A DNA stretch of 64,000 nucleotides, taken from assembly GCA_021806765.1 (NCBI GenBank), contig JAJZQR010000001.1, positions 1 to 64,000 on the forward strand, in the 5' to 3' direction. The notes below the pieces were generated by a model. That model did no database searches. It saw only the letters and a program-made list of their open reading frames with translations, and was not told where the DNA came from. The DNA is from Chloroflexota bacterium (GTDB lineage Bacteria > Chloroflexota > UBA6077). Below are positions 25,999-35,268 of this stretch, one piece after another. Every line of letters begins with the position of its first letter. Position 1 is the first letter of the stretch. The translations under genes and the position numbers were made by a program.

Positions 25999-28444
25999 GT
26001 AGGGTAGGCCATCGGCGAGGTGCTGCTGGGTAGCAGCCCTTTTCCGTTGGCCCCCCTCCGAACCGGACATGCCACGTTTCCGAGCATCCGGCTCTCCAGT
26101 GATTCGTTCCGACTCGTTCTACTTCTTTGGCTTTCCATTTGGTCTCCCATGTTGGATTGCCACGTGGCACTTGTGGCAGAGGATTAGGGTTTTCCGTTGC
26201 CGAGCTATCATGACCTGCATCCAGACCGGTTTCTCTTCTCGGCCGGGTTTCTTGAGGTCTGCGAGCTTGCGGACGTGGTGAACCTCGATGGCTTCCTGCG
26301 ACCCACACAGCTCGCATGCCCCCGCCACGAGCCGTTTGACGAGCTCGTTTTGCTGGATCATGTACGGCTGGATAGCCCTTTCCGCGAGCACCGCGTCTTC
26401 CTTGCGGTGCAGCGGGATACCTCCGAACTGTGCTACCAGCAGGGGCTTCCCGTCTTTGCGCTCCACCACAACCTGGAGACACTTTCGTGGCCCGTGAGGC
26501 GTGGCGACGATTGCCCGATACTTGCGTGCCAATGCCTGGACACTCACTCGCTTGTGCGCCTTGTTGGCGTTGTGCTTCCATGCGAGCGTCCGCAGCAGTG
26601 ACGTTTGCATCTCCCAGTGCAATCGTTGAAGCCGGCCGACGTTGTCCGCCAGCAGGTAGTACTGGACGACGCCACGGTATTCCGCCTGGTACTTCGTCAT
26701 GATGGTGTAATCATCATCGTGAAGCATCTCCGGGCGGGCTGCCGCCTTGCCGTTCTTCTGATAGCGCTTCACGTGCGCTCTCAGGACATCTACCGGAAGT
26801 CGCAACGCGATGCGACCGTTGAGGCTGCGCCGACCAGTCTGGTCGTGCCGATCGTCGGCGAGTCGCGTCACGATTTCGTAGCCAAGGAAGCGTGCCGCCT
26901 GGGTGGTGGCATGGGTGATCAGGGTCTTCTCCTCGGAGAGCTCCAGCTTGAGCGTGTCGTGCAGGAACACCTTCAGTTGGTCCCTAATGGCTTCCGCTTC
27001 CTTCTTGGTTCCTACGTAGCCGAGCAGCCAGTCATCGGCATAGCGAATGTATCGCAGCCGACGGTAGTCGGGGTCGTGCGGGTCCAGCGAGGGCATGGCC
27101 TGGAGCTTCTTTCGGAGCATCCTGGCCTTCTCACGAGCCCCGCTCCTCCACCGATACACCATCTGGGCACGCAGGCGGGCATACTCCCTGCTACGTGCCC
27201 TGCCCGCTTTTGTGTTGTAAGCAGGCAGCAGTTTCTGCTCGATGAATTGGTCCAGCCGGTCGAGGTAGACATTCGAAAGGATTGGCGAGACCACGCCCCC
27301 TTGTGGCGTACCGCTGAGGGTGCGATGGTAGTGCCACTCCTCAAGGTATCCGGCCTCTAGCAGGTTCTGGATCAGTCGTAGGAACCGGTTATCGTGGAGT
27401 TTGTCTTGGAGGATCGACAGCAGGACCTTGTGGTCGATGTTGTCGAAGGCTCCTTTGATGTCCCCCTCGATGAACCATTTGGTTCCAGTCCATGTTCCCT
27501 GAATGGACCGTAAGGCTGTGTGACAACCTCGGCCCGGTCGGAATCCGTGCGAGTGCTCGCTGAACTGCGGTTCGTAGTACGCCTCAAGAACGAGGCGGAT
27601 AACTTCCTGCAGCAGCTTATCCGACCAAGTCGGAATGCCCAGGGGACGCAACTTCCCGTTTGCCTTGGGAATGTACGTCCGCCGCACCGGCGTCCATCGA
27701 TACCGCTCGCAGCGAAGATCTGCGATGAGTTGCTCGATCTTTGCCAGGGTCATGCCATCCACGGTTTCCGCCGTTGTCCCAGGTGTGAGCGCCCCCTGGT
27801 TCTTGGAAAGGCGGGCGTACGCCACCAGGTACAGGTCTGGGTTGTACAGTTGTCGGTAGATGTCTTCCAACGGTTTGCCTTCGATGCCACGCTGTCGGAT
27901 GACTCCCAATACTTGTTCGGCGTTTCTCATCGCGAGTACCTATCTTTCTTGGGTCGTCTGAATCACCTGCCCCCCTTCGCCATGTGGATGGCTTTCCCAT
28001 CCTCGGACTACTATGGGGGCTCCGTCGCCTTAGGGCTCGCGCCCCGTAGGCGATCCCGCGTTCCGCGTGTGGGGTACGTATCGAGCGCAACTGTAGGTGT
28101 CCCACTCATCCCCTTGGATGACCTCGCTGGTCATCGTCCCAGCCGCGGAAGGTGCGAGCGTACGACTACCTTACGTTCGCACGGCCGGGCGCCGATCTCA
28201 GGCGTTGTATCGGCGGGTCCGTTCTATTGACCCTCTGGGGATTGGGATTCTGGCAATCCAGCCTTCACCATATTGCGCGGGTCTTGCGGTGCGTGGTCGT
28301 AAACGCCTTCTTCCCACCTACCGCTTTGTCGGCATGCTTCTGTCCCCTTTGGCTTTCGCCGCCAGGTAAGCCGCTGACCCACCAACCTCCTTCCGAGTTG
28401 GTCCCGGCTGCGCCGGGGATACCCCACACCGTGACACGGCGCAC
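25999..28444 (-). mobile_element. Group II intron with maturase, inserted in the primase gene
   Basis: 2446 bases. On the minus strand it begins GTGCGCC at 28444, fitting the GUGYG 5' consensus, and ends ...CCCTAC at 25999, fitting the AY 3' consensus. Domain V is recognisable at 26094-26058 (GAGCCGGATGCTCGG, a GAAA-type turn, and CCGGTTCGG), followed by a short domain VI. The 500 bases before the maturase (27931-28444) hold domains I-III and no other gene. The ORF is in domain IV. Excision exactly at these ends restores the primase frame. Confidence 0.9.
26119..27930 (-). CDS. ltrA: Group II intron reverse transcriptase / maturase with HNH endonuclease
   Basis: A 603-residue intron-encoded protein. 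RT domain: LGIPTWSDKLLQEVIRLVLE, EGDIKGAFDNIDH (catalytic Asp), SGTPQGGVVSPILSNVYL and the YIRYADDWLLGY catalytic motif. The maturase (X) domain follows (LRRLRWEMQ-type region near 445-520). The C-terminal HNH/zinc domain has CELCGSQEAIEVHHVRKLAD and ILCHKCHVAIQHGR. This is a full-length and apparently intact ORF supporting splicing and retrohoming. Confidence 0.95.
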   Translation of the reverse strand: MRNAEQVLGVIRQRGIEGKPLEDIYRQLYNPDLYLVAYARLSKNQGALTPGTTAETVDGMTLAKIEQLIADLRCERYRWTPVRRTYIPKANGKLRPLGIPTWSDKLLQEVIRLVLEAYYEPQFSEHSHGFRPGRGCHTALRSIQGTWTGTKWFIEGDIKGAFDNIDHKVLLSILQDKLHDNRFLRLIQNLLEAGYLEEWHYHRTLSGTPQGGVVSPILSNVYLDRLDQFIEQKLLPAYNTKAGRARSREYARLRAQMVYRWRSGAREKARMLRKKLQAMPSLDPHDPDYRRLRYIRYADDWLLGYVGTKKEAEAIRDQLKVFLHDTLKLELSEEKTLITHATTQAARFLGYEIVTRLADDRHDQTGRRSLNGRIALRLPVDVLRAHVKRYQKNGKAAARPEMLHDDDYTIMTKYQAEYRGVVQYYLLADNVGRLQRLHWEMQTSLLRTLAWKHNANKAHKRVSVQALARKYRAIVATPHGPRKCLQVVVERKDGKPLLVAQFGGIPLHRKEDAVLAERAIQPYMIQQNELVKRLVAGACELCGSQEAIEVHHVRKLADLKKPGREEKPVWMQVMIARQRKTLILCHKCHVAIQHGRPNGKPKK

Positions 28445-29241
28445 TAGTCGAAGACCCCTTCGCACAGATACGCCTCCCGCCGCCCAACCACCTGATGCAG
28501 GCCAAGCACGGGGCGCTCGCCCGAAAGGGCCAGGTACTTGGGGGCGTTCGATTCGTCGTCGAGGATGCGGCCAATGAACCAGATCGAGTGGCCTCCGCGC
28601 AGCTCCGGCACGACGATCCGTCCGGCCAGGGTCTCGCGTAGCGGCCTTGCTCCATCGTCACGCTCGGACTTTCCCAGGAGGCCCAGCGCCTGCGCGACTC
28701 GAAGGCCGGAGCGGCGGCGCAGATACGCCTCCAGCGAGTGGCCATTGACAAAGCCGAGGGCGTGCCGGCGAATTACCCAATCGGGGATGCCCCGCTCCCG
28801 GAGGTACGCCAGCGCGCTGGGCTCGCGCCACAGGGAGTGCTGGTAAAGGGCGCAGGCCGTGTTCATCACCACCTGCTCCTCCAGGGTGAGCCGGTCCCAG
28901 CGCCGCTCCCGCTGCATCTGTTGCGGCGAAAGGGGGTGGCTCTCCGGTACAGGCGGAAGAGCAGCCAGTCGCTGGCAAGCCTCGATGAACCCGAGATTCT
29001 CCCGCCGCCGGACGAAATCGATGACGTCGCCTCCGACGCCGCAACGAAAGCAGTACCAGCTCTGAGTCGCCGGGTAGACGTGGAGGTTCGGTCTGCCGGC
29101 ATCGGCATGGAAGGGGCAGCGGCCGACAAACGTTCGTCCGCTCGGCCGTAACTCGATACCGTAGCGGCCGACAACCTCGACGATGGGGTTCCCACGCCGA
29201 ATCGCCTCGACGTCGTAACGGTTGCATGCGGTAACAGGCAT
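28445..29241 (-). CDS. DnaG-like primase, 5' exon (CHC2 zinc finger and fold start)
   Basis: Exon 1 of the split primase, 265 codons plus two bases. It has the zinc-binding pattern of DnaG-type primases: GRCPFHADAGRPNLHVYP then SWYCFRCGVGGDVIDFVRR (Cys, His, Cys, Cys). The RNA-polymerase-like domain starts at LRERGIPDWVIRRHALGF and reaches the TOPRIM Glu in AYLCEGVFD, where the intron enters. ATG 29241 shares its A with the virB4 stop codon (TGATG) and follows AGGAG. The role is likely priming of replication of the conjugative element. Confidence 0.82.
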
Positions 29242-31886
29242 CACGTCTCTCCTTCCCCAGGCAGGCACCCCAGACACCGGCGCGGCGTTCCCGAGCGAGC
29301 GCCGATCCTGGTTTCGGTGTTTGCCCTGTTTGTCCCCTCCAGCGCCAACTCCGCCAACTCGCGAGGGGCCGTCGTCGCCAACCGATGCTCCGCCGGGCTC
29401 GCCTCAACCTGGAGCGCCACGTGATTGCCCCGGGCGAAGAACAGCCCCTCCCCCTTGCTCGCGCTCAGGAGGAATTGACGCTCTTCGGTCGAGAGCTGGA
29501 AGGCCGCCACGACCGGGTCGACGGTGGCGCTGTCCTGTTTCATCAGCAGCTTGACGGCGACGTTGGCCAGCAGGGTACGACCGTGGTCGCATCCCAGGAA
29601 GTCGGCCACGTCCTGGGTGATGGTGACCAGTCCCAGGTAGTACTTGCGGGCGCGGCGCGCCATGCTGGACAGGAAGGCGCCCCCCTGGGGGTACTGCATG
29701 AGGCTCCAGGCCTCATCGATTATCAGCAACCTTGGCTTCCGAGAGCGGTGGACCTGGTTCCAGACGAAGCTCGCGATGAGGTGGATGCCGAGGGGCCGCA
29801 GCTCCGGCTCCAGGGACTGGACGTCGAACACGACGAAGCGGCGGTCCAGGGCGACGTTGGTGGAACCCGAGAAGAGCCCGGCCAGGGAGCCCTCCACGTA
29901 GCGCCGAAGCCGCGTTGCGAGGCTCTCGGCAACCTCGCCAGGGCTCGAGAGTAGCGTCGCATGGAGGTCGCGCAGGATCGGGACGGGGCGGCCATGGGTG
30001 GCTGAGTCCTCGGTGATGCCGTCGGCGGCGTAGGTCTGGTAGAGGGCACGATCCAGCACCGCCCTCTCGTGGGCATTGAGGGACTCTCCCGGCTCGGCGA
30101 GCATCAGCTCGAGCAGACCGAGCAGAGAGGCCACCTGCTCGGCCAGCGCGTCGCGGCCCCCCTGATCGCCGACCATCGGTGGCAAATCGAAAGGGTTGAG
30201 ACGCTGGCCGGAGGAGCTGGCGAGGCGGAGGTGCTGGCCACCGACCGCGGTGCACAGGGTGCGATACTCGTCCTCCGGGTCGATCACCAGAAAGTCCACG
30301 CCGGCCAGCAGGTTGCGAAGGGCCATCAGCTTGGTGAAGTAGCTCTTGCCGGCGCCGGACTTGGCGAAGACGACCATGTTGGCGTTCTCGAGGCTCTCGT
30401 CGAAGGGATCGAAGAGGACGGGCGAGTGGTTGTGTTTGGCGATGCCGTAGAGGATCCCCCGCTCCATCGAAAGCGTGCTCGACGAGAAGGGGAACATCGT
30501 CGCCAGCGAACTCGTATCCAGGTTGCGGTAGACGAGCAGCCGGTCCTGGCCCTGGGGCAGGCAGGAACGAAAACCTGCATCCTGCTCCAGGAGAGCAACC
30601 CTTGACTGGGCCAGCATTCCCCCGAGCGTTGCCTCCACCCGGCGGGTCAGGTCTCCCAGGGCGGCGAGCGAGTTGGCGCGCAGCAAGAGGTACAGGCTCA
30701 CCGAGAAGATCTTCTCCTCCCCTCGCTGCAGGGCGTCGCGGAGGCGCTCGGCGTCCTCGTAGGCGACCTCCCGCTCGGGGTCGGCCAGGTGTCCGCCCCG
30801 GGCTGCCATCAGGCGCGAGGAGTGGAGTTGCACCATCTTCTGGGTGAGGGTCTGGACCATCTGGCCGCTGTCCAGCGGGTAGAGGTGCAGGCTGATCTCC
30901 AGCGGCTCCTCGAAGTCGATCAGCGGCGAAAGCCAGCCCGGGCTGACGCTACGGGGGTAACCGGTCACGACCAGGATCCGGGTGTACTGGTAGTCAAGTC
31001 GGAGATGGTCGCGGGCCAGCTCGGTGGCGGCAGGCGCAACCAGGTCCGCTAGGGAGCGACTTCCCAGGGCCAAACGCCGCTCCTCGGCCGAGAGTCCCCG
31101 GCGTTGCCGGTTTGACCGACGGCGGAAAGAGATGAACGGCATCACGGCCTCCTTCTTGTCACGGGCTGAGGACCCGGGGCTGGGGGGCCGAGTGGACACA
31201 CCCCTGGGATCTCCCAGTCCTGGAACCTCAGTCCTCGGTCCTTCGATGATCAGGCTGGTGTACCCAACGAGATCGCGCCGGACCCGTTGAACGCGGGCAA
31301 GCTCGGGACACCAGCAGTCGTAGAGAAGCTGTGCGAGCTCCACGCTGGAAAGACGTCGGGCGGTGAGGCCGCAACGGCCGAGTTGCCGTGCGATCTCCTC
31401 GCACCTGAAGGTGAGATGCTTGCCGGCGGCCGTGGCGTCGGGGCCGGGTAGCTTCCGGCCAAATGGCCAGCCCAGGGGGTATGCCGCACGTCGCGACCCT
31501 TGCTGGGCGGGGACCACCAGGTAGAACCGGCGCTCGAGGAGCGTGCGACTCCTGGCCAGCCGCCGAAGAAAGGCCGCGTGATCGCGGGCCAGTTCGGCCA
31601 GGTTCTCAGGGTACTGGAGCGCCCGATGCTCCAGCTCGACCAGGTAGGCCTGGAGGTCGATGGGAACGGCCCGCATGAGGATCTGCACCGGGAAGGACAG
31701 GCCGTTCAGGAAGGCGGCGAAACCGGCCACGGTGGCCTCCTGCTCGACCTCGCCCTGCGAGGCGAAGTTGACGCTGCCGACTTCGAGCACGGCCCTATGT
31801 TGAGCTCCTGATAGGCACAGGACGCCATCGTCGATCGATTCGAGACCGAGGTGCGCAGTTTGAACCGAGACAAACCGACCCATCAC
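29241..31886 (-). CDS. TraC-like N-terminal protein fused to VirB4 ATPase
   Basis: An 881-codon frame. Residues 1-220 (GRFVSVQTAHLGLESIDDGV to DLVGYTSLIIEGP) match the small TraC-like protein that normally sits between PrgI and VirB4. A low-complexity linker of about 30 residues follows. The rest is a VirB4-type ATPase starting MPFISFRRRSN, with Walker A VVFAKSGAGKSYFT and Walker B RLLIIDEAWSLMQYP. An internal ATG at 31142 lies 6 bases after AAGGAGG, so VirB4 may also be made alone. ATG 31886 overlaps the PrgI stop (ATGA). Confidence 0.85.
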   Translation of the reverse strand: MMGRFVSVQTAHLGLESIDDGVLCLSGAQHRAVLEVGSVNFASQGEVEQEATVAGFAAFLNGLSFPVQILMRAVPIDLQAYLVELEHRALQYPENLAELARDHAAFLRRLARSRTLLERRFYLVVPAQQGSRRAAYPLGWPFGRKLPGPDATAAGKHLTFRCEEIARQLGRCGLTARRLSSVELAQLLYDCWCPELARVQRVRRDLVGYTSLIIEGPRTEVPGLGDPRGVSTRPPSPGSSARDKKEAVMPFISFRRRSNRQRRGLSAEERRLALGSRSLADLVAPAATELARDHLRLDYQYTRILVVTGYPRSVSPGWLSPLIDFEEPLEISLHLYPLDSGQMVQTLTQKMVQLHSSRLMAARGGHLADPEREVAYEDAERLRDALQRGEEKIFSVSLYLLLRANSLAALGDLTRRVEATLGGMLAQSRVALLEQDAGFRSCLPQGQDRLLVYRNLDTSSLATMFPFSSSTLSMERGILYGIAKHNHSPVLFDPFDESLENANMVVFAKSGAGKSYFTKLMALRNLLAGVDFLVIDPEDEYRTLCTAVGGQHLRLASSSGQRLNPFDLPPMVGDQGGRDALAEQVASLLGLLELMLAEPGESLNAHERAVLDRALYQTYAADGITEDSATHGRPVPILRDLHATLLSSPGEVAESLATRLRRYVEGSLAGLFSGSTNVALDRRFVVFDVQSLEPELRPLGIHLIASFVWNQVHRSRKPRLLIIDEAWSLMQYPQGGAFLSSMARRARKYYLGLVTITQDVADFLGCDHGRTLLANVAVKLLMKQDSATVDPVVAAFQLSTEERQFLLSASKGEGLFFARGNHVALQVEASPAEHRLATTAPRELAELALEGTNRANTETRIGARSGTPRRCLGCLPGEGET

Positions 31887-32260
31887 AGCTCCTCCTCCCA
31901 GGTGACGCGCGGCGCCAACTCCTCCCAGCTCACAGCAGAGGGCCAACTCGGGTCGGAGTCGGGCTCGCTTGGGCGCCAGACGGCGGCCTTCGGCCGGGCG
32001 GCGTAGCGCAGGATAACGAAGAGCCATTCCTCGAGCGCCCGGCCGTGGAGGCGCAACAGAGCCACGGCCGTGGATACGGCCACACAGCTAAGAGCGAGCG
32101 CGAGGCGGAGACCGATCGGGACATGGGACCATTGATTCCAGAGTCCGTAGCTCCCGGAGATGCCGATCATCAGGTACATGACCTGGCGAGCCGAGAGGCC
32201 ATAGAAGGCCTTGTCCTCGACGTTCAGGTGGGTTGGGATCTCGTGCCGTCGATGGGCCAT
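31883..32260 (-). CDS. PrgI-family membrane protein of the conjugation system
   Basis: A 125-residue protein with two membrane helices (VMYLMIGISGSYGLW; LRLALALSCVAVSTAVALL), preceded by HEIPTHLNVEDKAFYGLSAR, the PrgI N-terminal signature. PrgI homologues (a VirB3-like role) precede VirB4 in type IV systems of Firmicutes and related groups, as here. Confidence 0.82.
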   Translation of the reverse strand: MAHRRHEIPTHLNVEDKAFYGLSARQVMYLMIGISGSYGLWNQWSHVPIGLRLALALSCVAVSTAVALLRLHGRALEEWLFVILRYAARPKAAVWRPSEPDSDPSWPSAVSWEELAPRVTWEEEL

Positions 32261-32269
32261 CTACTCCTC

Positions 32270-32584
32270 CTACACGCCGCCACCGAGGGCAGACTGGATC
32301 ATGCCGGCGACAACCCGCGCCGAGAGGACGATGGCCAGTCCGGCGATGGCGTTGACCATGGCCGACTTGCCCTTCTCCATCTGATGGGGGCTACCGGCAG
32401 CGCTCATGTACAGGAAGGCCCCCCACATGATGAAGAACGCCGCCACCGTGACAGCCACGCCGAGGCCGATGTTGAGCAGGTTGGTGAACAAGCTGTTGAT
32501 GGCTTCCACTTCAGTAATCTCCCGATGGGTGTCCTGTTCTGTCAAAGTCATCTGGTCTGCAACTGTTCCCCGGGATCGACTCAT
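32270..32584 (-). CDS. VirB2/TrbC-like small membrane protein
   Basis: About 104 residues from ATG 32584, or 93 from ATG 32551. Two hydrophobic helices (LLNIGLGVAVTVAAFFIMWGA and SAMVNAIAGLAIVLSARVVAG) are separated by a short polar loop with the GSPHQMEKGK segment, the arrangement of VirB2/TrbC pilin-like proteins. Position between the NlpC/P60 gene and PrgI supports this. No strong ribosome site is seen for either start. Confidence 0.65.
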   Translation of the reverse strand: MSRSRGTVADQMTLTEQDTHREITEVEAINSLFTNLLNIGLGVAVTVAAFFIMWGAFLYMSAAGSPHQMEKGKSAMVNAIAGLAIVLSARVVAGMIQSALGGGV

Positions 32585-32627
32585 GGCTGGAGGCAGGGCG
32601 GCCCCCGCGGGTAGAGCGTCTGCACAG

Positions 32628-33206
32628 CTACCTCCCCACTCGGCCCGCGCCGGCATAGTGGGCGCCCCAGAAGCCGGTGAAGACCGGCACCTCGCGGACG
32701 ACATCTCCCTCGCTCGGGGCGTTCACCATCTGGCCGGTACCCGAATAGATGCCGACGTGGGTGATGAACTCGGCGGAGGACGGGTTGGTGCGAGCGAAGA
32801 AAACGAGGTCGCCCGGCTGCAACTGATTCGGGACGAGGCGAACGGTCGCAGTGAACTGCTGCTGCGCCGTCCGAGGCAGGACAATGCCGATCTGGCCGTA
32901 GACCCATTGGACCAATCCCGAGCAGTCGAAGCTCGTAGTGGGGCCGGCTCCGCCCCAGACGTAGGGCTTCCCGATCTGGCGACGGGCGATCTCCACCGCC
33001 ATAGGGCCCGCGTCCATCAAGGGGGACTGACCCGCCTGGAGCGTCGGCAACTCGGATGATGCTCCCGCAGGCGCCACGATGAGCGCCGCCAGGCTGGCGA
33101 TCGCGAAGGCCAGGGCCAGGACGACGGCCAGGGCCAGCCCGGCGGCGACCCTCAGGGCGTCGCGGCCAAGACCCGAGAGGACCACGGACAGCAGCGCTCC
33201 CTGCAT
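32628..33206 (-). CDS. NlpC/P60 peptidoglycan hydrolase of the conjugation system
   Basis: A 192-residue exported hydrolase. Residues 10-50 form a signal anchor, then an NlpC/P60 domain: GKPYVWGGAGPTTSFDCSGL (catalytic Cys), LQPGDLVFFART, and ITHVGIYSGTGQMVNAP (catalytic His). It would open the cell wall locally for channel assembly, a VirB1-like role. ATG 33206 overlaps the upstream stop by one base. Confidence 0.85.
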   Translation of the reverse strand: MQGALLSVVLSGLGRDALRVAAGLALAVVLALAFAIASLAALIVAPAGASSELPTLQAGQSPLMDAGPMAVEIARRQIGKPYVWGGAGPTTSFDCSGLVQWVYGQIGIVLPRTAQQQFTATVRLVPNQLQPGDLVFFARTNPSSAEFITHVGIYSGTGQMVNAPSEGDVVREVPVFTGFWGAHYAGAGRVGR

Positions 33207-34276
33207 CACGCATCCCCTCCCGTGCGGCCCGATGCGGCCCGGCTCTCCAGGGCACCCGCCGCCTGCCGATAGGCGAAGTAGCGGGCGAAGCCGAGCCCGT
33301 CGCCCAGGTGGTTCCGCATGAGGCCGGGGATTTTCATGGTTACGGCCAGCACGGCGATCCCCAGGAAGACGGCGAGAAGCGAGGCGTCGGCAGCCACGGG
33401 GGTGAGGTCGGTCAGAAGAGCGCTGCCCAGCTTGAGAGCCAGCACCTGGACGAACTGGGTGAAGACGGCGCTGAAGAATGTGCTGGACCACAGTCGAGCC
33501 CAGCCCTGGGTCTCCGGCAGGACCCAGCAGAGCAGCGCCAGCGGTGAGACCACCAGGAGAACGTCGATCAGCGCGAGGCGCATCAGCATCTGGAGCAGCA
33601 GCAAGAGACTGGTCACCATGTAGATGAGGGTGGCAATCACCTCCGCCAGCAGTTGTGTGGCCGAGTCGGCCCGATCCCAGGCCGGCAGACTCGCCTGGCC
33701 GAGGGCGCCAGAGAGGGCGTTGTTTGCGTCGATGGCGAACCGGGCCCACCAGAGGCTGGTGTTGGCCAGAAGCGCGCTGAGAGCGATCCTCGGGAAAAGC
33801 TCCATCGCCTCGTGGTAGGGAGATCCCAGGTGAGGACGAAGGATCAGGTTGAAGCCGCCCCACAGGACTACGAGCGCCAGCGCGGCGTTAGCGATGATCC
33901 TTACCAGGTTCCAGAGGGCCAGCACGGTTGAGCTGGCGTAGGAACCCGCCGGCGGCGTCTGGCTGATGAAATTGACGGAGCTGGCCATCACGCCGCCAAC
34001 CAGGGAGCGCAGGGCGCTGGAGATACCCTGCAGGAGGTTGACGAGGACCTGGTTGAAGACCTCCGATGCCCACTGCCTGGGGTCGGGCAGGAAGTCCAGA
34101 GGGCCACTCGAGTCACCTTGACCCTGGCTGTCGCCGGTCTGTGAAGGTGCCGGCGTAGCGATTTGTGCGGGTTCGAGGGGTAGTTCCTGGGCACGAGCAG
34201 GCAGGGCTGCGGCACCACGGCATGCCAGGGCGAAGGCCAGGGCCGCGAAGGTGAGGGTGAGAAGGCGGCCGCTCAT
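33206..34276 (-). CDS. VirB6/TrbL-like polytopic membrane protein
   Basis: A 356-residue protein with a signal-like first helix, then about six membrane helices (NLVRIIANAALALVVLWGGFN, LIYMVTSLLLLLQMLMRLAL, LLAVFLGIAVLAVTMKIPGL). The segment RLALIDVLLVVSPLALLCWVLP matches TrbL/VirB6-type channel proteins. It overlaps both neighbours by a few bases. Confidence 0.75.
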   Translation of the reverse strand: MSGRLLTLTFAALAFALACRGAAALPARAQELPLEPAQIATPAPSQTGDSQGQGDSSGPLDFLPDPRQWASEVFNQVLVNLLQGISSALRSLVGGVMASSVNFISQTPPAGSYASSTVLALWNLVRIIANAALALVVLWGGFNLILRPHLGSPYHEAMELFPRIALSALLANTSLWWARFAIDANNALSGALGQASLPAWDRADSATQLLAEVIATLIYMVTSLLLLLQMLMRLALIDVLLVVSPLALLCWVLPETQGWARLWSSTFFSAVFTQFVQVLALKLGSALLTDLTPVAADASLLAVFLGIAVLAVTMKIPGLMRNHLGDGLGFARYFAYRQAAGALESRAASGRTGGDA

Positions 34277-35268
34277 CGCTCAGCCCCCGGCCGGAGCCGC
34301 ACCAGCCAGTATTCGGGCTGGCTTGTTCCCAGGCTCCAGACGTAGCTGCCCGCAACGATGTCGCTGGGCAGGCAGGCCAACCCCCGGGCGTCGCCCGAGG
34401 CGGGATCGAGGATACGCAGTCTCGCGCTCTGTCCTCCGCCTGGAAGCTGCTGGCGGCTAGCGAGCAGAAGGTGCCCCCCATCCGATGACCAGTTCAGGTC
34501 GAGGAGCCGCTCGTCGCGGCCGTTGGCAGGGAGCGCATAGAGCCGCTGGCTGCGCTCCCCGTCGCGGTGCGAGATCCACACCTCGCTCGACCGCCCGTCG
34601 ATGCCCGCCGGACCCCGTGCACTCGTGAGATAAGCGGCACGCTCACCGTCGGGAGCGACGGCAAGTCTCTCGTGCACGTCCGGTGGCCCGAAGCGGCGCA
34701 CCCTGCCTGGACCCTCCACCAACCACAACTGGTGCTCGTCGCCGGGCGGCAGCGGTGTCGTGAGCGCGACGCGGCCATCGCGGGGGAAGACAGTGTCTGT
34801 GATGTTTGCCCCGGGGTAGGAGGGCCGCAACCACGCCGTCGGCGGACAGCCAAGCCGCAGGTCGGCGTCGACCTTCACGCTCTCGCCCGCTCGAGCGGTG
34901 ATTACGTAGGTAGCTTCAGCGTAGACATCACTTCGAGCGGCGATACGATGTTTGGCAGGGGTAAAGGTTGTGCTGGGCGGTGTGTGCCCGCGTACCTGAC
35001 CATCCACCTCGACGATCACTACTACCGACACGCTCTTGACCTTACGGGACGCGCTCTCAGCCTTCGTATTGCGCGGCGCCTCCCGGGAAATGGCGATCCC
35101 AGTGCCGCTGAAGGCGGTAATCCCGACTGCGATAGTCCACGCCCTTTTGCTGCAGCCGGCGGATCGAAGCTTCGCCAGGTCCGAGTGTTCGATGCCAACG
35201 GTGAAGGGAAGCTGCACTGCCGACCTCCGAAAGCGGAGCATTGATCGTGGGCTCAGCCTGGACGTCAC
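34273..35268 (-). CDS. Membrane-anchored TolB-like propeller protein, unknown role
   Basis: Up to 331 residues. A single hydrophobic helix (AWTIAVGITAFSGTGIAI) lies near residue 45. Beyond about 150 the sequence shows propeller-like blades (LAVAPDGERAAYLTS, VWISHRDGERSQRLYALP, LNWSSDGGHLLLASRQ). It is the first gene of the operon and overlaps the VirB6-like gene by 4 bp. The N-terminal 40 residues are unusual and the start is uncertain. I cannot assign a transfer function. Confidence 0.55.
   Translation of the reverse strand: MTSRLSPRSMLRFRRSAVQLPFTVGIEHSDLAKLRSAGCSKRAWTIAVGITAFSGTGIAISREAPRNTKAESASRKVKSVSVVVIVEVDGQVRGHTPPSTTFTPAKHRIAARSDVYAEATYVITARAGESVKVDADLRLGCPPTAWLRPSYPGANITDTVFPRDGRVALTTPLPPGDEHQLWLVEGPGRVRRFGPPDVHERLAVAPDGERAAYLTSARGPAGIDGRSSEVWISHRDGERSQRLYALPANGRDERLLDLNWSSDGGHLLLASRQQLPGGGQSARLRILDPASGDARGLACLPSDIVAGSYVWSLGTSQPEYWLVRLRPGAER

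Larger units (their letters stand above)
18801..35268. mobile_element. Integrative conjugative element at tRNA-Gly (approximate limits)
   Basis: A tyrosine recombinase next to tRNA-Gly, followed by a long opposite-strand operon with all the main parts of a single-membrane type IV secretion system: VirB6/TrbL-like, NlpC/P60 hydrolase, VirB2-like, PrgI, VirB4, primase and VirD4, plus replication-relaxation and HTH proteins. Neighbouring genes overlap by a few bases (ATGA or TGATG), indicating one transcript. The right limit is set at the last operon gene. I found no clear second copy of the tRNA 3' end, so the true right junction is unknown and could lie in the degraded DNA up to about 37.5 kb. 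Confidence 0.75.

Noticed and set aside
26197..28577. Plus-strand frames across the intron
   Set aside because: Shadows of the maturase and of structured intron RNA.
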